Below, in pieces: positions 1-12,283 of a DNA stretch of 64,000 nt. Made by a program: the position numbers and the translations under genes. The number at the start of each line of letters is the position of its first letter. Within the stretch, counting starts at the first letter, position 1. The DNA comes from Paramecium octaurelia (taxonomy: Eukaryota; Ciliophora; Oligohymenophorea; Peniculida; Parameciidae): assembly GCA_905182995.1 (NCBI GenBank), contig CAJJDP010000076.1, positions 70,356-134,355 on the forward strand, read 5' to 3'. The notes beneath the pieces were generated by a model, which worked only from the letters and a program-made list of their open reading frames with translations, ran no database searches and was not told the DNA's origin.

Positions 1-193
1 AAAACGAAAGGCCTTGCTAGTATTAAATGTTTATTTAAGTATTGAGATCAATGATTAAATTGTAGAAAATAAAAAATATTCATAAGATGAGAAACAACAA
101 TTTTTAAGTTAGTTGTATTTTTAAGTTATCGATAATATTGACTGATATATAATTTATAAACAAGTAAAATATTTATCATTTGAATGGTCTTTA

Positions 194-778
194 TCAAGTC
201 ATACCATAAAATCTTGGGGTCTCGATATCTAAATTCTTATTTTCTTTCTATAATTCTCTGATAAGTTTATTTGTTAGTTGAAGATTTTTTTCTTGTACTT
301 GGCATTGATTATATAATTAGATTTTAGGGGATGGTTTTGCTGTAAGTTTTTACTATAACTATTAGTTATTAACAGACAACAAGTCAGTTAGATGGGTAGC
401 ATTATATTTTGGTGATGCCTTTTAAGATAATTGAGGGTCGATTTTGATTTCCTTTTTTGGTTTTCCGTTTGCATTTAGAATGTCTTTTAACTTAATAACA
501 TCAATGGGATTGACATTTTTTGAATTATTGGAATTCGAATTAGAATCACGAGTAGTGAACTATCTAAATGAGGAATTAGATCTAAGCTTTTCAACATTGA
601 CTTGTGGATACTCATAAGTTCTTTAACTTTATTGCTCGAATATTTAAACTAAACTTTAGTTCTTTTACAACAATTCTGTAAAAAATTGATTAAATTGTTA
701 TTTTTTCTGATGGATTGTTGGTTGAAATGCAGTTTTTGGTGATATTTAAGGAGGTTAAGGGTGTTGTTGATTTTTCAT
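194..778 (-). CDS. Gln/Asn-rich hypothetical protein
   Basis: An intronless frame of 194 codons runs from an ATG at 778 to a TGA at 194 when TAA and TAG are read as Gln. The product is rich in Gln, Asn, Ser and Lys, especially in the first 60 residues. The C-terminal third (charged, with QVQEKNLQLTNKLIRELQKE) could form a short coiled coil. No catalytic or known domain motif, signal peptide or membrane segment is visible. It is divergent to the kinase gene starting at 859, leaving about 80 bp for both promoters. Function is unknown; the coding call rests on frame length, composition and the clean TGA end. Confidence 0.6.
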
Positions 779-858
779 GCGATGATGTGATATATAATGA
801 TAATCTAATTAATGAATAAATGAAAGCTGAAAAATTTAATATATATTTTAAAAATTGA

Positions 859-2666
859 ATGCAGGCTGAGATTAAAAATATCCCATTAAAATCTGGGTAG
901 TACACCACTTAATAGAGACTGGGTAGTGGTTCTTTTGGTGAGATCTATTTGGTCATAAGTTAAACAAATGAAATATTGGCTGCTAAATTAGTAATTATAT
1001 GATTTTGAAAATATTTAGGAAGAAGCCAAATCAAAGCATCCTCAATTAGTTTTTGAAGCAAAGGTGACCAAAGCATTAGCAGGAGGAAGTAGTTTTTATA
1101 ACAAATAAAATTAGTTGGCATTCCAACATTGCATTATTTTGGATAAGAGGCAGGATTGAACGTAATGATAATTGATTTACTGGGTCCAAATTTGGAAGAC
1201 CTTTTTAATTTGTGTCAAAGGAAATTTTCATTAAAAACAGTCATAATGTTGGCAGATCAAATGATTCAAAGGGTTGAGTATATGCATTCCAAGAGTTTCA
1301 TACATAGAGATATTAAACCAGACAATTTTCTAATAGGATTGGGCAGGAAGTCCAATACAGTGGTACATAATCAAATTAGTAAATAGTACATTCTGGACTT
1401 TGGTTTGAGTAAGAAATATCGGGATGCCAAAACTCATTAACATATCCCATACAGAGAAAATAAAAATCTTACAGGAACAGCTAGATATGCTAGCATTAAT
1501 GCCCATCTTGGTATAGAGTAATCTAGGAGAGACGATTTAGAGGCTATCGGTTACGTGATGGTATATTTACTAAGGAGTTATTTACCTTGGTAAGGAATCA
1601 AAGCAAATAACAAATAAGAAAAATATCATAAGATTATGGAAAAGAAAATGACGACTCCAGTTGAAGTCTTATGTAAGACCTTGCCAAGTAAATTCAAATA
1701 TCATGTTTTTAGTTGAATTTTCAACGTATCTTAATTATTGTCGATCATTAAGATTTGAAGATAAACCAGATTATAGTTTTCTCAGAAAGATGTTTAAAGA
1801 ACTTTTTTAGAAACATGGATATGATTGGGATTATTAATATGACTGGTGTTTGGCTATTAATGGATAAAAAACTAATACATATAATAATGGTAAAATCACT
1901 ATCCAAGTTAATGCTAATTAATATGATGCTGATGAAAATCAACCTCCCATTACTATTTAAATTAGTATATTCTATAATTTATTTGCTTAGATGAAAAAGT
2001 GTAAGATAAATAGGTTGTTGAATCTAAGATTATAGAAAATAAATTTTAAAGAGTTTAAAATCCAGATAATGACATAGATTAAACTGAATAAATTGCAAGA
2101 AATCTAATGGGAAATGAATAATTTAATAAGCAACAAGAATAAATTAAAAAGAATCTCTTGGGGGATAGTGAAATTAAATTATCAATTCCTAATAATACAA
2201 GTTAAAAAAATCAGGCTCCCATTGAAACAGTATTCAATCCAAGGGTTGTTATTTAAGTATCTAATTTATTATATGATTAATTAGAAAAAAACTATTTATG
2301 AAAGATTGGGATAAAGTATGGCTATTGATTTTACAGTTGATAAACTCTTATAAAAGTTGTAGAATGATCCAAAATTGAAGAGCTTCTTTGTAAAAACAGA
2401 TATGAAGAAGCTTAATTCTTAGATGTAGGCTTTCCTTACAATGCTTTTTGGAGGGTATAACTAATATATAAGATAGACCATCCAATTATACGGGAAGGGA
2501 TATGTTAGAGGCACATAGAGGATTAGGAATCGATGATACTCATTTTAATCTTGTTGTGAAACACTTAAGCGATACTCTTGTTAATTTAGCTCTTCCAGAA
2601 GATATTGTAGCTGAAGTAGTAGAAGTTTGTGAATCTTTAAGAGATGATGTACTTGGGAAAGGATGA
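859..2666 (+). CDS. CK1-like protein kinase fused to a truncated haemoglobin domain
   Basis: The N-terminal 300 residues are a casein kinase 1-type Ser/Thr kinase: glycine loop [12 protein letters not shown] lysine, HRDIKPDN catalytic loop, [10 protein letters not shown], and the CK1-specific [13 protein letters not shown] followed by SRRDD. A Gln-rich linker of about 130 residues follows. The last 125 residues are a group I truncated globin: TIYERLGQ start, a [18 protein letters not shown] segment with the likely haem-ligand His, and a DDVLGKG end. Six introns of 22-28 nt (991-1018, 1089-1114, 1688-1712, 1965-1990, 2257-2284, 2455-2476) give exactly 550 codons plus TGA. The intron at 2257-2284 joins the two parts. 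Without it the kinase would stop at about 2299, and a separate globin could start at an ATG overlapping it near 2273. Start 859 directly follows an in-frame TGA. Confidence 0.75.
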
Positions 2667-2700
2667 ATAATATTAATTAAATAAATTATTATTATTATAA

Positions 2701-3213
2701 ATGGCCAATTCATAAAAGTGTAGTAATTGTGGAGGTAAAGATCACATAGCCAAGTTTTGCTATGAGAGAACAAAAAAAGTACCTGCTACTGTTAAATTAT
2801 CTACCCAATCTGATAAAATGAATTCAAAAGAAAAAAAAGAATTGAAATTGTAAAAAAAAGAATAAGAAATCGTGGTTTAAGTGACAAAATAGACACCTAA
2901 ATCTAAATATGAAGAGGATAAATATATTGGCTAGCATACTTAAATTTGGGGTAGTTATTGGAATGAAGTCCTGGGGTGGGGATTTGCATGTTGTTATTCA
3001 AATCAGAAATCTTAAGAATGTTTGGGAGAAAAGGGAAAAAGACAATCCCTTACTAAAGAATATTCCATCAAAAGATAAATAGAAGAAACCCCAATTGCAT
3101 AATAAGAGCTTAAGTCAGGACCATTAAATCTTGATGAATTGTACAGAAAATCTAATTTACGAGAAGGAGCTCCAGTTGATGTTATTTACAATCAAAGTAA
3201 TACTACTAATTGA
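2701..3213 (+). CDS. Mini Slu7-like zinc-knuckle splicing-factor protein
   Basis: An intronless 170-residue protein. It opens with a CCHC zinc knuckle (CSNCGGKDHIAKFC, residues 7-20). After a Lys-rich linker it carries the block KYEEDKYIGQHTQIWGSYW plus WGFACCYSNQK and CLGEKGK. This is the hallmark C-terminal motif of the second-step splicing factor Slu7/SLU7, where it reads HTHIWGSYWKEG...WGYKCCHS...CTGEAGK. Slu7 proteins normally have several hundred residues between knuckle and WGSYW motif; here they are about 70 residues apart. It lies 34 bp after the preceding kinase-globin gene on the same strand. It is likely nuclear and RNA-associated, but its role in 3' splice-site choice is inferred from the motifs only. 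Confidence 0.72.
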
Positions 3214-3956
3214 TTTAACTGAGGGTATTTGTGTAACAGGATAAATAGTTTTAATTTAATATCTACTTAATAACATTAAATTTTATAATTCATTAGTTTC
3301 AATAGATATTTGAATTATAGTTTAATATAACTCTTCAATTCTGAAACTGTCTTTTAAATATAGGGATTTATGATATATTGCCATCATGGGTATAAAGGAA
3401 TAGTTATACTTTAAACGATTAATACACTGATTCTGTTCATTTGATGTAGATTTACAGTTAAATATTAAAATATGCAGTCTCTCAATCACATATGAATGAG
3501 TAATTTAGTTTATAAATTATTCATTTAAATATTTTGCGATCAATATAATAATAATAATGATATATTAGTTTCAAAAGCACTTTCTATAAACAAATTTCTT
3601 AATTTCATATGGATATGATACTTCATTAACTCCCAATTTTATATGCAATGAATATAAACAATATATAGCCATTACACACTACGCTTTGCAAGGGTATGCT
3701 ATGAATGTTTATTTATGAAGTAAATTAATATATATTATCAATTAATTTACTTAAACACAAATTTAATTCACTTAATTTTAGAGATTAATATCAAAATGAT
3801 GTATTTTATAGTAACTACTGGAATACTAGGTTACTAAATTTTAGTATATATAATAAAGAATAAAATCTCAATCAATGGATCTGAACTTCTTTCCTCCCGT
3901 AGAGTGTGATTTCAAAAGTAAATTAAAATTATTTCAATAAATATATTTATAATTAT
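3214..3956 (+). other. AT-rich spacer, no gene seen
   Basis: About 740 bp with frequent TGA in all frames read on the plus strand and no recognisable protein motif. It probably holds the 3' end of the Slu7-like gene and the promoter of the AGC kinase. An ATG at 3876 opens a short frame that does not join the kinase frame by a plausible short intron. Confidence 0.5.
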
Positions 3957-5104
<1,148 letters not shown>

Positions 5105-5109
5105 GAAAT

Positions 5110-5502
5110 ATGCGAAATTCTGCTTTGGGACCAAAATTAATACTTAGTAGAGCCCAGGTAGATGACACAGAAGACATACCTGAGGAACCTGAAGATTTTG
5201 ATGCAATTATAGTTTAAAAGAAGAAGATCAAATATAAAGCAACGAGAGAAGATCGATTTGATGCAAAAGGACGCTAAATTAAATAAGGAACTGGATATGG
5301 AATTCATTTCGACAATTTTATTACAGTTTGTGTTTTTGATCCAAACGAGGAAGTAGTATAAATAAAGGACACGTTATCCAATTGCACTATGGCTATTGAT
5401 CAATCAAAAATAAATCCAAGATTGGATATAAAATATATAGCTGAAAACGTAGGAGATGAAATCATTCTCTTTTCAATCCTTAAAAAATAAAAAAACAAAT
5501 GA
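5110..5502 (+). CDS. Hypothetical 130-residue protein
   Basis: An intronless frame from ATG at 5110 to TGA at 5500-5502. The first half is acidic (DDTEDIPEEPEDFD) followed by a basic KKKIKYKATRED stretch. The second half reads like a small beta-rich domain (GTGYGIHFDNFITVCVFDP) without a family I recognise. It has no membrane segment. It sits 5 bp behind the AGC kinase stop, a very short gap even for this genome. It could conceivably be a 3' exon of the kinase, but no GT...AG pair that would join the frames was seen. Confidence 0.6.
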
Positions 5503-5525
5503 TTCAATTTATTAAATATATTTTT

Positions 5526-7077
5526 TCATTACTTTCTTAAATTAGTCTAGCTTATTTCAATAAACTATCCTGATGACTTAGAATAAATCACTGGATCTGC
5601 AGCCTCAGCCATGCTCTCAATAGCAGACTCATCAGTACCTCTCTTCATTCTATTTATAATTCAATTTAATGATTACCTGAAATTTCCCTGTTCTCCCCAT
5701 TATTCTCCCCAACTATTCTAAAGTAACCAAAATTTAACTCCATTCTCTTCTCCCCAACCATAACACAAAACAGAATGATCCACTTTTTCCTAATGATATC
5801 TATTATTATTATACCCATTCTGGACGATCAGAACTAGACCAATCATGTTAAGCAACTGAATGATATATACCACTTGAATAATACATAAAGTCTTATCCTG
5901 GTTCAAAATTCATAATAACAGGGCCATTGTTAAACAATTCCAACATGATATCTCTTTCATTACTCAATCCATAACCACCTCCTATATATTTATAATTCTT
6001 GGCTCCGTATACTTTAGATGATTAAGAGAAATCAATCTTTTTGCATGTTCCCACATCTCCCTTGTATGGATATTGATCTTCTGTCACTAAATATTATTCA
6101 GATGCGAATTTCTCAACCAAGAATGGATACCCACCATCACATCCTTAATTATAGTAATTGCAATCCACTGAATATTGAGGTGATAGGGTGACTTTCTCTC
6201 CTTTCATTTTCAATCTGGCTGATAACATTTCCATAGTTGAAATGGCATAACATGATCCACATTGCTTTTATTATCTGGGAGGATCTAGATATCTTTCTAA
6301 AGTATAGGTTTTTGGTAGATCTGACACATCACTAGTTTTTAATTAAGTAAATGAAGCTCTCTTTATAGTTTTGCCTTGATAATGTCTTCTCCTTCCAGCC
6401 ATTTTATTCAATTCCAACAAACTCTTACCTTCAAAGTGATCGTATGCTTTAGCATTCCATAACTTTGGAATACTATTCAATTTATCTACTGCTTCTTTAT
6501 GATTAGTAAAGTCTTTTGTCAATTTCACTCTATCTCCATGTCTTGTACTCGTTTAAATGAACTCTGGTTGAACAACACTAATAAGTTTATAAGAATCTGT
6601 TGCATCAACATTTCCATCAGCTTTCTTGGCTCTATAGCATCCCTTTTCACCTGTCTTTTAATTGTTATACCAACCAATCAAAGTTTCTCCACATAATGAT
6701 TTATAATCAACACCATTTGGTTCATATTTAGAGAATGCAAAATATTTAACACCATTGTGTTCAACCTCAAATCCTTCATCATATACCATGGTCCATGATC
6801 CACTTTATTTTCTGTCTTTGTCTGTGACTGTATAATCATCTCCCAATGTTAGTTCAAATGAATCTGAAGCTCGAAAGTCTTCCCATCCAGCCTTATATGA
6901 AGAATGTTATGTGTCAGGCACATGATGTCCACAAGGGACTGCACCTACGCCTCTCAATTAGACATCGGAGACTTCCATATTCCATTTGCCTACAATCTAG
7001 TGTCTTAGGCAATGAACAGGAAGATCAGCTTATACTAGAGTTATAGCTAATACACTTATCAAAATAAGTTAATTCAT
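5526..7077 (-). CDS. Cathepsin C-like (dipeptidyl peptidase I) cysteine protease
   Basis: A 499-residue secreted papain-family enzyme in the dipeptidyl peptidase I subgroup, which removes N-terminal dipeptides in lysosomes and phagosomes. The start MNQLILISVLAITLVQA is a signal peptide. Residues ~18-150 match the exclusion domain that sets the dipeptidase activity. The mature protease follows a propeptide containing LWNAKAYDHFEGKSLLELN. Catalytic residues are Cys in QKQCGSCYA, His in KVDHSVLCYGW and Asn in LLQNSWGEQWG. The end MKRGTDESAIESMAEAADP is typical of cathepsin C. Introns of 25 and 27 nt lie at 5790-5814 and 5650-5676, giving exactly 500 codons with the stop. It looks intact. Confidence 0.92.
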
Positions 7078-7117
7078 CAAATTAATAAAAACGATTACTA
7101 TTTACTTAATAAATAAC

Positions 7118-7692
7118 TCATTAATTTTATGCTTCTTCTTATTATTATTATTATTCTTATTATTATTCTTCTTATGTTTATTCTTATTCGTCTTATTCTT
7201 ATTCTTATTCTTCTTCATCATCTTCATCTGGTTAACCTTATCCATCAAATCCTTAGAAATTATTAGCATTCCAATCATCTAATCCTTTTCCTCCTTCTTC
7301 AGCTTCATCATCCTCATCGATATATTTGGTCCAGTCAACCTATTAGAATTAGTGGGATTGGGATACTTGTATATACTACAATTTATGAGTTTCTTTGATC
7401 AATCTAGTCCAATAGGAGGCAGCTTAGTCTTTTTTGCTCAAAATGAATCTCACATTGACTCCATAATTAGTCCATTTACTTTCCTTACTGTTATGTAATT
7501 TGATACTTCAACGATGACTTCGGCATAGAAATTGATTTCAAATGCATAATTCACGCCTTCAGCATTAGCACTAAATTTCAAGGATGTTGATGTCAATTCG
7601 ACTTTCTCTTCTTTTAAGTCTCTGACTTCAACTGTCAAGAATATGTTGTCTTTTCTTTAAGCCCACTTAACAATTGGATTGCTATTATGCAT
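7118..7692 (-). CDS. p23/Sba1-like Hsp90 co-chaperone
   Basis: A 183-residue protein with a CS (p23) domain over about the first 120 residues: PIVKWAQRKDNIFLTVEVRD start, a strand LKFSANAEGVNYAFEINFYAEV, and the conserved GVNVRFILSKK segment with downstream W residues (YWTRL, VDWTKY). p23 binds the ATP-closed form of Hsp90 and stabilises client complexes in the cytosol. The tail is acidic and then almost pure Glu/Gln, encoded by a TAA/GAA-rich stretch at about 7130-7210, as in p23 proteins with acidic tails. One 23-nt intron at 7484-7506 ends in AAG, not TAG; splicing it restores the conserved block. It is a tail-to-tail neighbour of the cathepsin C gene. Confidence 0.85.
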
Positions 7693-7874
7693 AGATTTTA
7701 ATACATTGTCTTTTACATCACAAATTAATTATTTTATTTTACTTTTTTTCATTAATTTCTCTAGATCGATTGATATGATCAGAGTAAGTATTAAACTCAT
7801 TCAAAAGAAGTGAGCATTTATAAACTATTTTGAAAATTTCTAAATGATAATTTAAAATAAAAAATAATTCAAAC

Positions 7875-8293
7875 ATGTAGAATCCGATGTTAGAAGATCT
7901 AAAAAACATAATGAAAGAAGGTTGGTTGGAAAAGGAATCCAGAGTGTTTAAATCATGGAGAAGGTATGAATCCACCTCTATCTTAGACGATGGTTTGTAT
8001 TAACAACTACAACCCTCTATTCATTTAAGGTAGAAAAGCAATATTCAAATCCCACAGAAATTATTTAGTTGTCAACAGTCAGTACAATTAAGAGTTGTTA
8101 GGAAGAAACGAATAAGGAAAATACATTTGTAAATATTGATCAAACTATATTTTTCAAGAAAATTGACACTCCCGATTAAACATTTTTCTTGTAAGCGAGC
8201 AACAATTAGGACAAGGAGGGTTGGATTGGAGCAGTTGGCAAAGCAATGGTTAAATTAAATTTGAAGAAAAATAGAAATGATGATGATGATTGA
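7875..8293 (+). CDS. Small pleckstrin-homology (PH) domain protein
   Basis: A 131-residue protein that is almost entirely one PH domain. It opens KEGWLEKESRVFKSW, then RRRWFVLTTTTLYSFK, the classic beta1-beta4 start, and ends in the C-terminal helix with the invariant Trp in DKEGWIGAVGKAMVKL. The basic KSWRRRW turn is the usual phosphoinositide-binding site, so membrane recruitment by phosphoinositides is likely. A short acidic tail (NRNDDDD) follows. One 23-nt intron at 7964-7986 restores the RRRW motif. The start at 7875 adds four residues before a second in-frame ATG at 7887. It converges on the gene ending at 8317, with 23 bp between stop codons. Confidence 0.85.
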
Positions 8294-8316
8294 TATTAGA
8301 TAAATTTTTATAGATT

Positions 8317-11300
8317 TCATAAATATGAATCTATAATTTTTAAGTAATTTGTTTAAAATAGTTTCATGATTTTAATCTTCTTGCTCTATGGATCCTTCTA
8401 TTTTTATAACCACAATTTGAATGTAAATTCTTTGTACATCAAGCAATCAAAGTATGGTACCACTGACATTTGATTTTTATATAATTCATTAAGAATATTT
8501 TGAGGGATGTATTACTAACAGATCTCATCTCCAAATACAACTTCAATAGATGCAGTAAAGTCTGTTAGTTTACATTTCAAATAACAAAATATCTTTGGGA
8601 GTGTAACAATATGTTTAATTCCATTCTATCCAGAACATTCATAAACATCATTGTTTTACACCAATTTAGTAAAAGTGCATTGTGGACATTATTAAGATAG
8701 TCTGGCTATCAGTATTTCTGATATCATTGCTCTACAATATTAATAAGGTAATTCTTCTGACATACTATATGATAATTTGATTATGTCTGTAATCATTTTA
8801 AGTTCTTGATTGTATGTAAAATTCTGATACTCAACCCCATCAATCACTAATTACTTTTAATTCTATTTTCTCTGTTTGCCAGGTAAATTCTTATTTGCAA
8901 CATTTGTATTCACTTTGCTGTGAAAAGTAGTTTTGAATTCTTGCTTACTCGTGTCATAAATGACTTGATCAATCCTGATTGTTTGTCCAATTTTATAGTC
9001 ACAAATCTGATTATTCCATAATGTTATTTTTCCTGAGTCTGACTCATCCGATATCCTAAGGTCCTATAGTTTGACATTTCCCTTTTAATATCTGACTTCA
9101 AACAATTCATCTATCTGAACTAATATATTGAATCTGCTCTTATGAGTCTTACCTTCCAATAAGGACACAATGTCATTCATCAATTCATTTCTATCTATTC
9201 CTTTTTTAAGACTGTCAGATGGTATTTATAATTAATTTTAATTAGCTGACTATTTTTAATTGATCTTAATTTTGATTGAATTCCTTTTCTAAGCATTAAT
9301 CAATACATCTTGTTCTAATTCATTCTATGATAATTATAAGGGTTTAGAGAATGGTTATTTTAACAATGAGATTTATTCAGCAAAATCAATGTCATCATCT
9401 GGCAACACTCTGATTTAAGTGTTATGCTCATTGGCCACAATTTTATTATTTATTATTTGTAAATAGCTAATAAAGATGATAGCTTCCTCAGAAATATAAA
9501 TCTTTTAACATAAACGATCTCCTACTAATTCAATTACTTGACTATTATTATTATCGCTAGTAACTATTAATTGTCGAACACACTTTTGTATTTTCATCTA
9601 AAATATGGCTGGCATATCCTTCAATATTTTAACTACGGTATTGAAATAAGCACAATTGATAGACTAATGAATGTCAATCAAAAATGCTGGCTATTGCACT
9701 ACCTATTCAATTTGGATCTCTGGATTTTCCTTTTAGAGCCAATTGTGTTTTTTATCTATGATTTGCTTTATAATATCCTGATACTTCTCATCTCCTTCAG
9801 TATAAACCTTAAACCTAGTTCTCAATGATTTTAACTCAATAACATCAGTATATATTTTTAATAATACACCTTCAAAAACATANTAATTCATTAAGAATAT
9901 TTTGAGGGATGTATTACTAACAGATCTCATCTCCAAATACAACTTCAATAGATGCAGTAAAGTCTGTTAGTTTACATTTCAAATAACAAAATATCTTTGG
10001 GAGTGTAACAATATGTTTAATTCCATTCTATCCAGAACATTCATAAACATCATTGTTTTACACCAATTTAGTAAAAGTGCATTGTGGACATTATTAAGAT
10101 AGTCTGGCTATCAGTATTTCTGATATCATTGCTCTACAATATTAATAAGGTAATTCTTCTGACATACTATATGATAATTTGATTATGTCTGTAATCATTT
10201 TAAGTTCTTGATTGTATGTAAAATTCTGATACTCAACCCCATCAATCACTAATTACTTTTAATTCTATTTTCTCTGTTTGCCAGGTAAATTCTTATTTGC
10301 AACATTTGTATTCACTTTGCTGTGAAAAGTAGTTTTGAATTCTTGCTTACTCGTGTCATAAATGACTTGATCAATCCTGATTGTTTGTCCAATTTTATAG
10401 TCACAAATCTGATTATTCCATAATGTTATTTTTCCTGAGTCTGACTCATCCGATATCCTAAGGTCCTATAGTTTGACATTTCCCTTTTAATATCTGACTT
10501 CAAACAATTCATCTATCTGAACTAATATATTGAATCTGCTCTTATGAGTCTTACCTTCCAATAAGGACACAATGTCATTCATCAATTCATTTCTATCTAT
10601 TCCTTTTTTAAGACTGTCAGATGGTATTTATAATTAATTTTAATTAGCTGACTATTTTTAATTGATCTTAATTTTGATTGAATTCCTTTTCTAAGCATTA
10701 ATCAATACATCTTGTTCTAATTCATTCTATGATAATTATAAGGGTTTAGAGAATGGTTATTTTAACAATGAGATTTATTCAGCAAAATCAATGTCATCAT
10801 CTGGCAACACTCTGATTTAAGTGTTATGCTCATTGGCCACAATTTTATTATTTATTATTTGTAAATAGCTAATAAAGATGATAGCTTCCTCAGAAATATA
10901 AATCTTTTAACATAAACGATCTCCTACTAATTCAATTACTTGACTATTATTATTATCGCTAGTAACTATTAATTGTCGAACACACTTTTGTATTTTCATC
11001 TAAAATATGGCTGGCATATCCTTCAATATTTTAACTACGGTATTGAAATAAGCACAATTGATAGACTAATGAATGTCAATCAAAAATGCTGGCTATTGCA
11101 CTACCTATTCAATTTGGATCTCTGGATTTTCCTTTTAGAGCCAATTGTGTTTTTTATCTATGATTTGCTTTATAATATCCTGATACTTCTCATCTCCTTC
11201 AGTATAAACCTTAAACCTAGTTCTCAATGATTTTAACTCAATAACATCAGTATATATTTTTAATAATACACCTTCAAAAACATAAACATCGCCTACCTTA

Positions 11301-12283
11301 AAATTCAACAGTTTATATTGATCCCATAAGATTAAGGGTATCTTATAGTATTCTGTGTTGGTATCAATGGGCAAAGTGTATAGAGTTAACTTCTTATTTT
11401 ATTATCTCAATTCACCTATTTCTGCAACCATACCGGCAACTATAATCTCCTCTCCATTCTTTAGATTATAACTTAATGCACTTGGCAATTGCTCTAAGAC
11501 AGGTACCTTAGTGTATAATTTAAATTATGTATTTGAAGTGACTTTGATCTCATATGTCTATTTAAATTGATGGATTTCCATCTCACTAATGTCATAAACA
11601 GTTTAAACTTGGAGGTTTTCATAATACAGTTAAAACTTCTCCTTTATTCGATTCTTGGTGAAGAACACTTAGCACATTCCACTCTCATCTCTGAATTAGA
11701 GACAATAATCACCAATGATTTACAATTGTTCTTTTTCTATTATTGGTTTATTAAATAGTTTTGCTCTAATTGTGATTGAGGTTCTGCCTAATGGATATTA
11801 TTTTAAATTTGCCAAAGGGACGATCAATTTTGCTTCTTTCATCTCATCAATAAATATTTGTTATTCATGCTTTTATTCACTCTACAATTCTAATTAGGTT
11901 ATGAATTTCATCTCTTCTAATTGAGTCTGTTCTTTAATTCTATTGATGGATTGTCTTTGACATGATTCAATCACTTCTTCATCAAATTACTAGTCAGGAG
12001 TTTCTTGTATGGTGTTTAATAATTCATCAACCACATGCAAAGGTAAGAGTAATTGAACTGAAAACATCCGTATAAATTATTGGATTGTGTGTTCATTATT
12101 TTAGTTCATGTTTTACTTGATGAATTAGTCTAACTTTATTCAAAATCATATTCTTACCTATCTGACTAAATCCATATCCATAATGATGTTGCCTTCGCCT
12201 CCGTTCTACTAGAATTCAAAAGGCAAATAAATTGGTTGGACTTGAAATTCTTTGAACATCTTTTCTATATATCCTTTATACAT
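8317..12283 (-). CDS. RPA1-like multi-OB-fold ssDNA-binding protein (split by an assembly duplication)
   Basis: Reading with one copy of the 8482-11284 duplication removed gives an uninterrupted 846-residue protein with a single 24-nt intron (12134-12157). Mid-protein OB folds resemble the DNA-binding domains of replication protein A large subunit: TSITIRAKLFNKP then QFRDESGMCQVFFTKN, then a second fold around VGDVYVFEGVLLKIYTDV. A later fold has LQDLRISDESDSGKITLWNN. The C-terminal part has CPQC...ECSG, like the zinc-ribbon OB fold C, and a YKEFTFKLWL end similar to the RPA1 terminus. RPA1 binds ssDNA in replication and repair. At 846 residues it is longer than usual RPA1 (about 600), so a specialised paralogue or telomere-related OB protein is possible. 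As assembled, the frame is broken only at the N (9883). Confidence 0.6.
8482..11284. repeat. Tandem 1401-bp duplication around a single N (assembly overlap)
   Basis: Bases 8482-9882 are repeated as 9884-11284, with one N at 9883 between the copies. The lengths are equal (1401 bp) and I saw no difference in the stretches compared. The copy boundaries fall inside one gene, and deleting one copy plus the N gives a clean reading frame. This is best explained as two overlapping contig ends joined without merging. Confidence 0.93.

Noticed and set aside
3876-3956. ATG at 3876 as start of the AGC kinase
   Set aside because: It needs a 48-nt or longer intron in the wrong phase, whereas ATG 3957 is directly in frame and gives a sensible MGQVC start.
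7130-7210. A stand-alone simple repeat between genes
   Set aside because: The TTATTATTC run is the coding region for the acidic Glu/Gln tail of the p23 protein.
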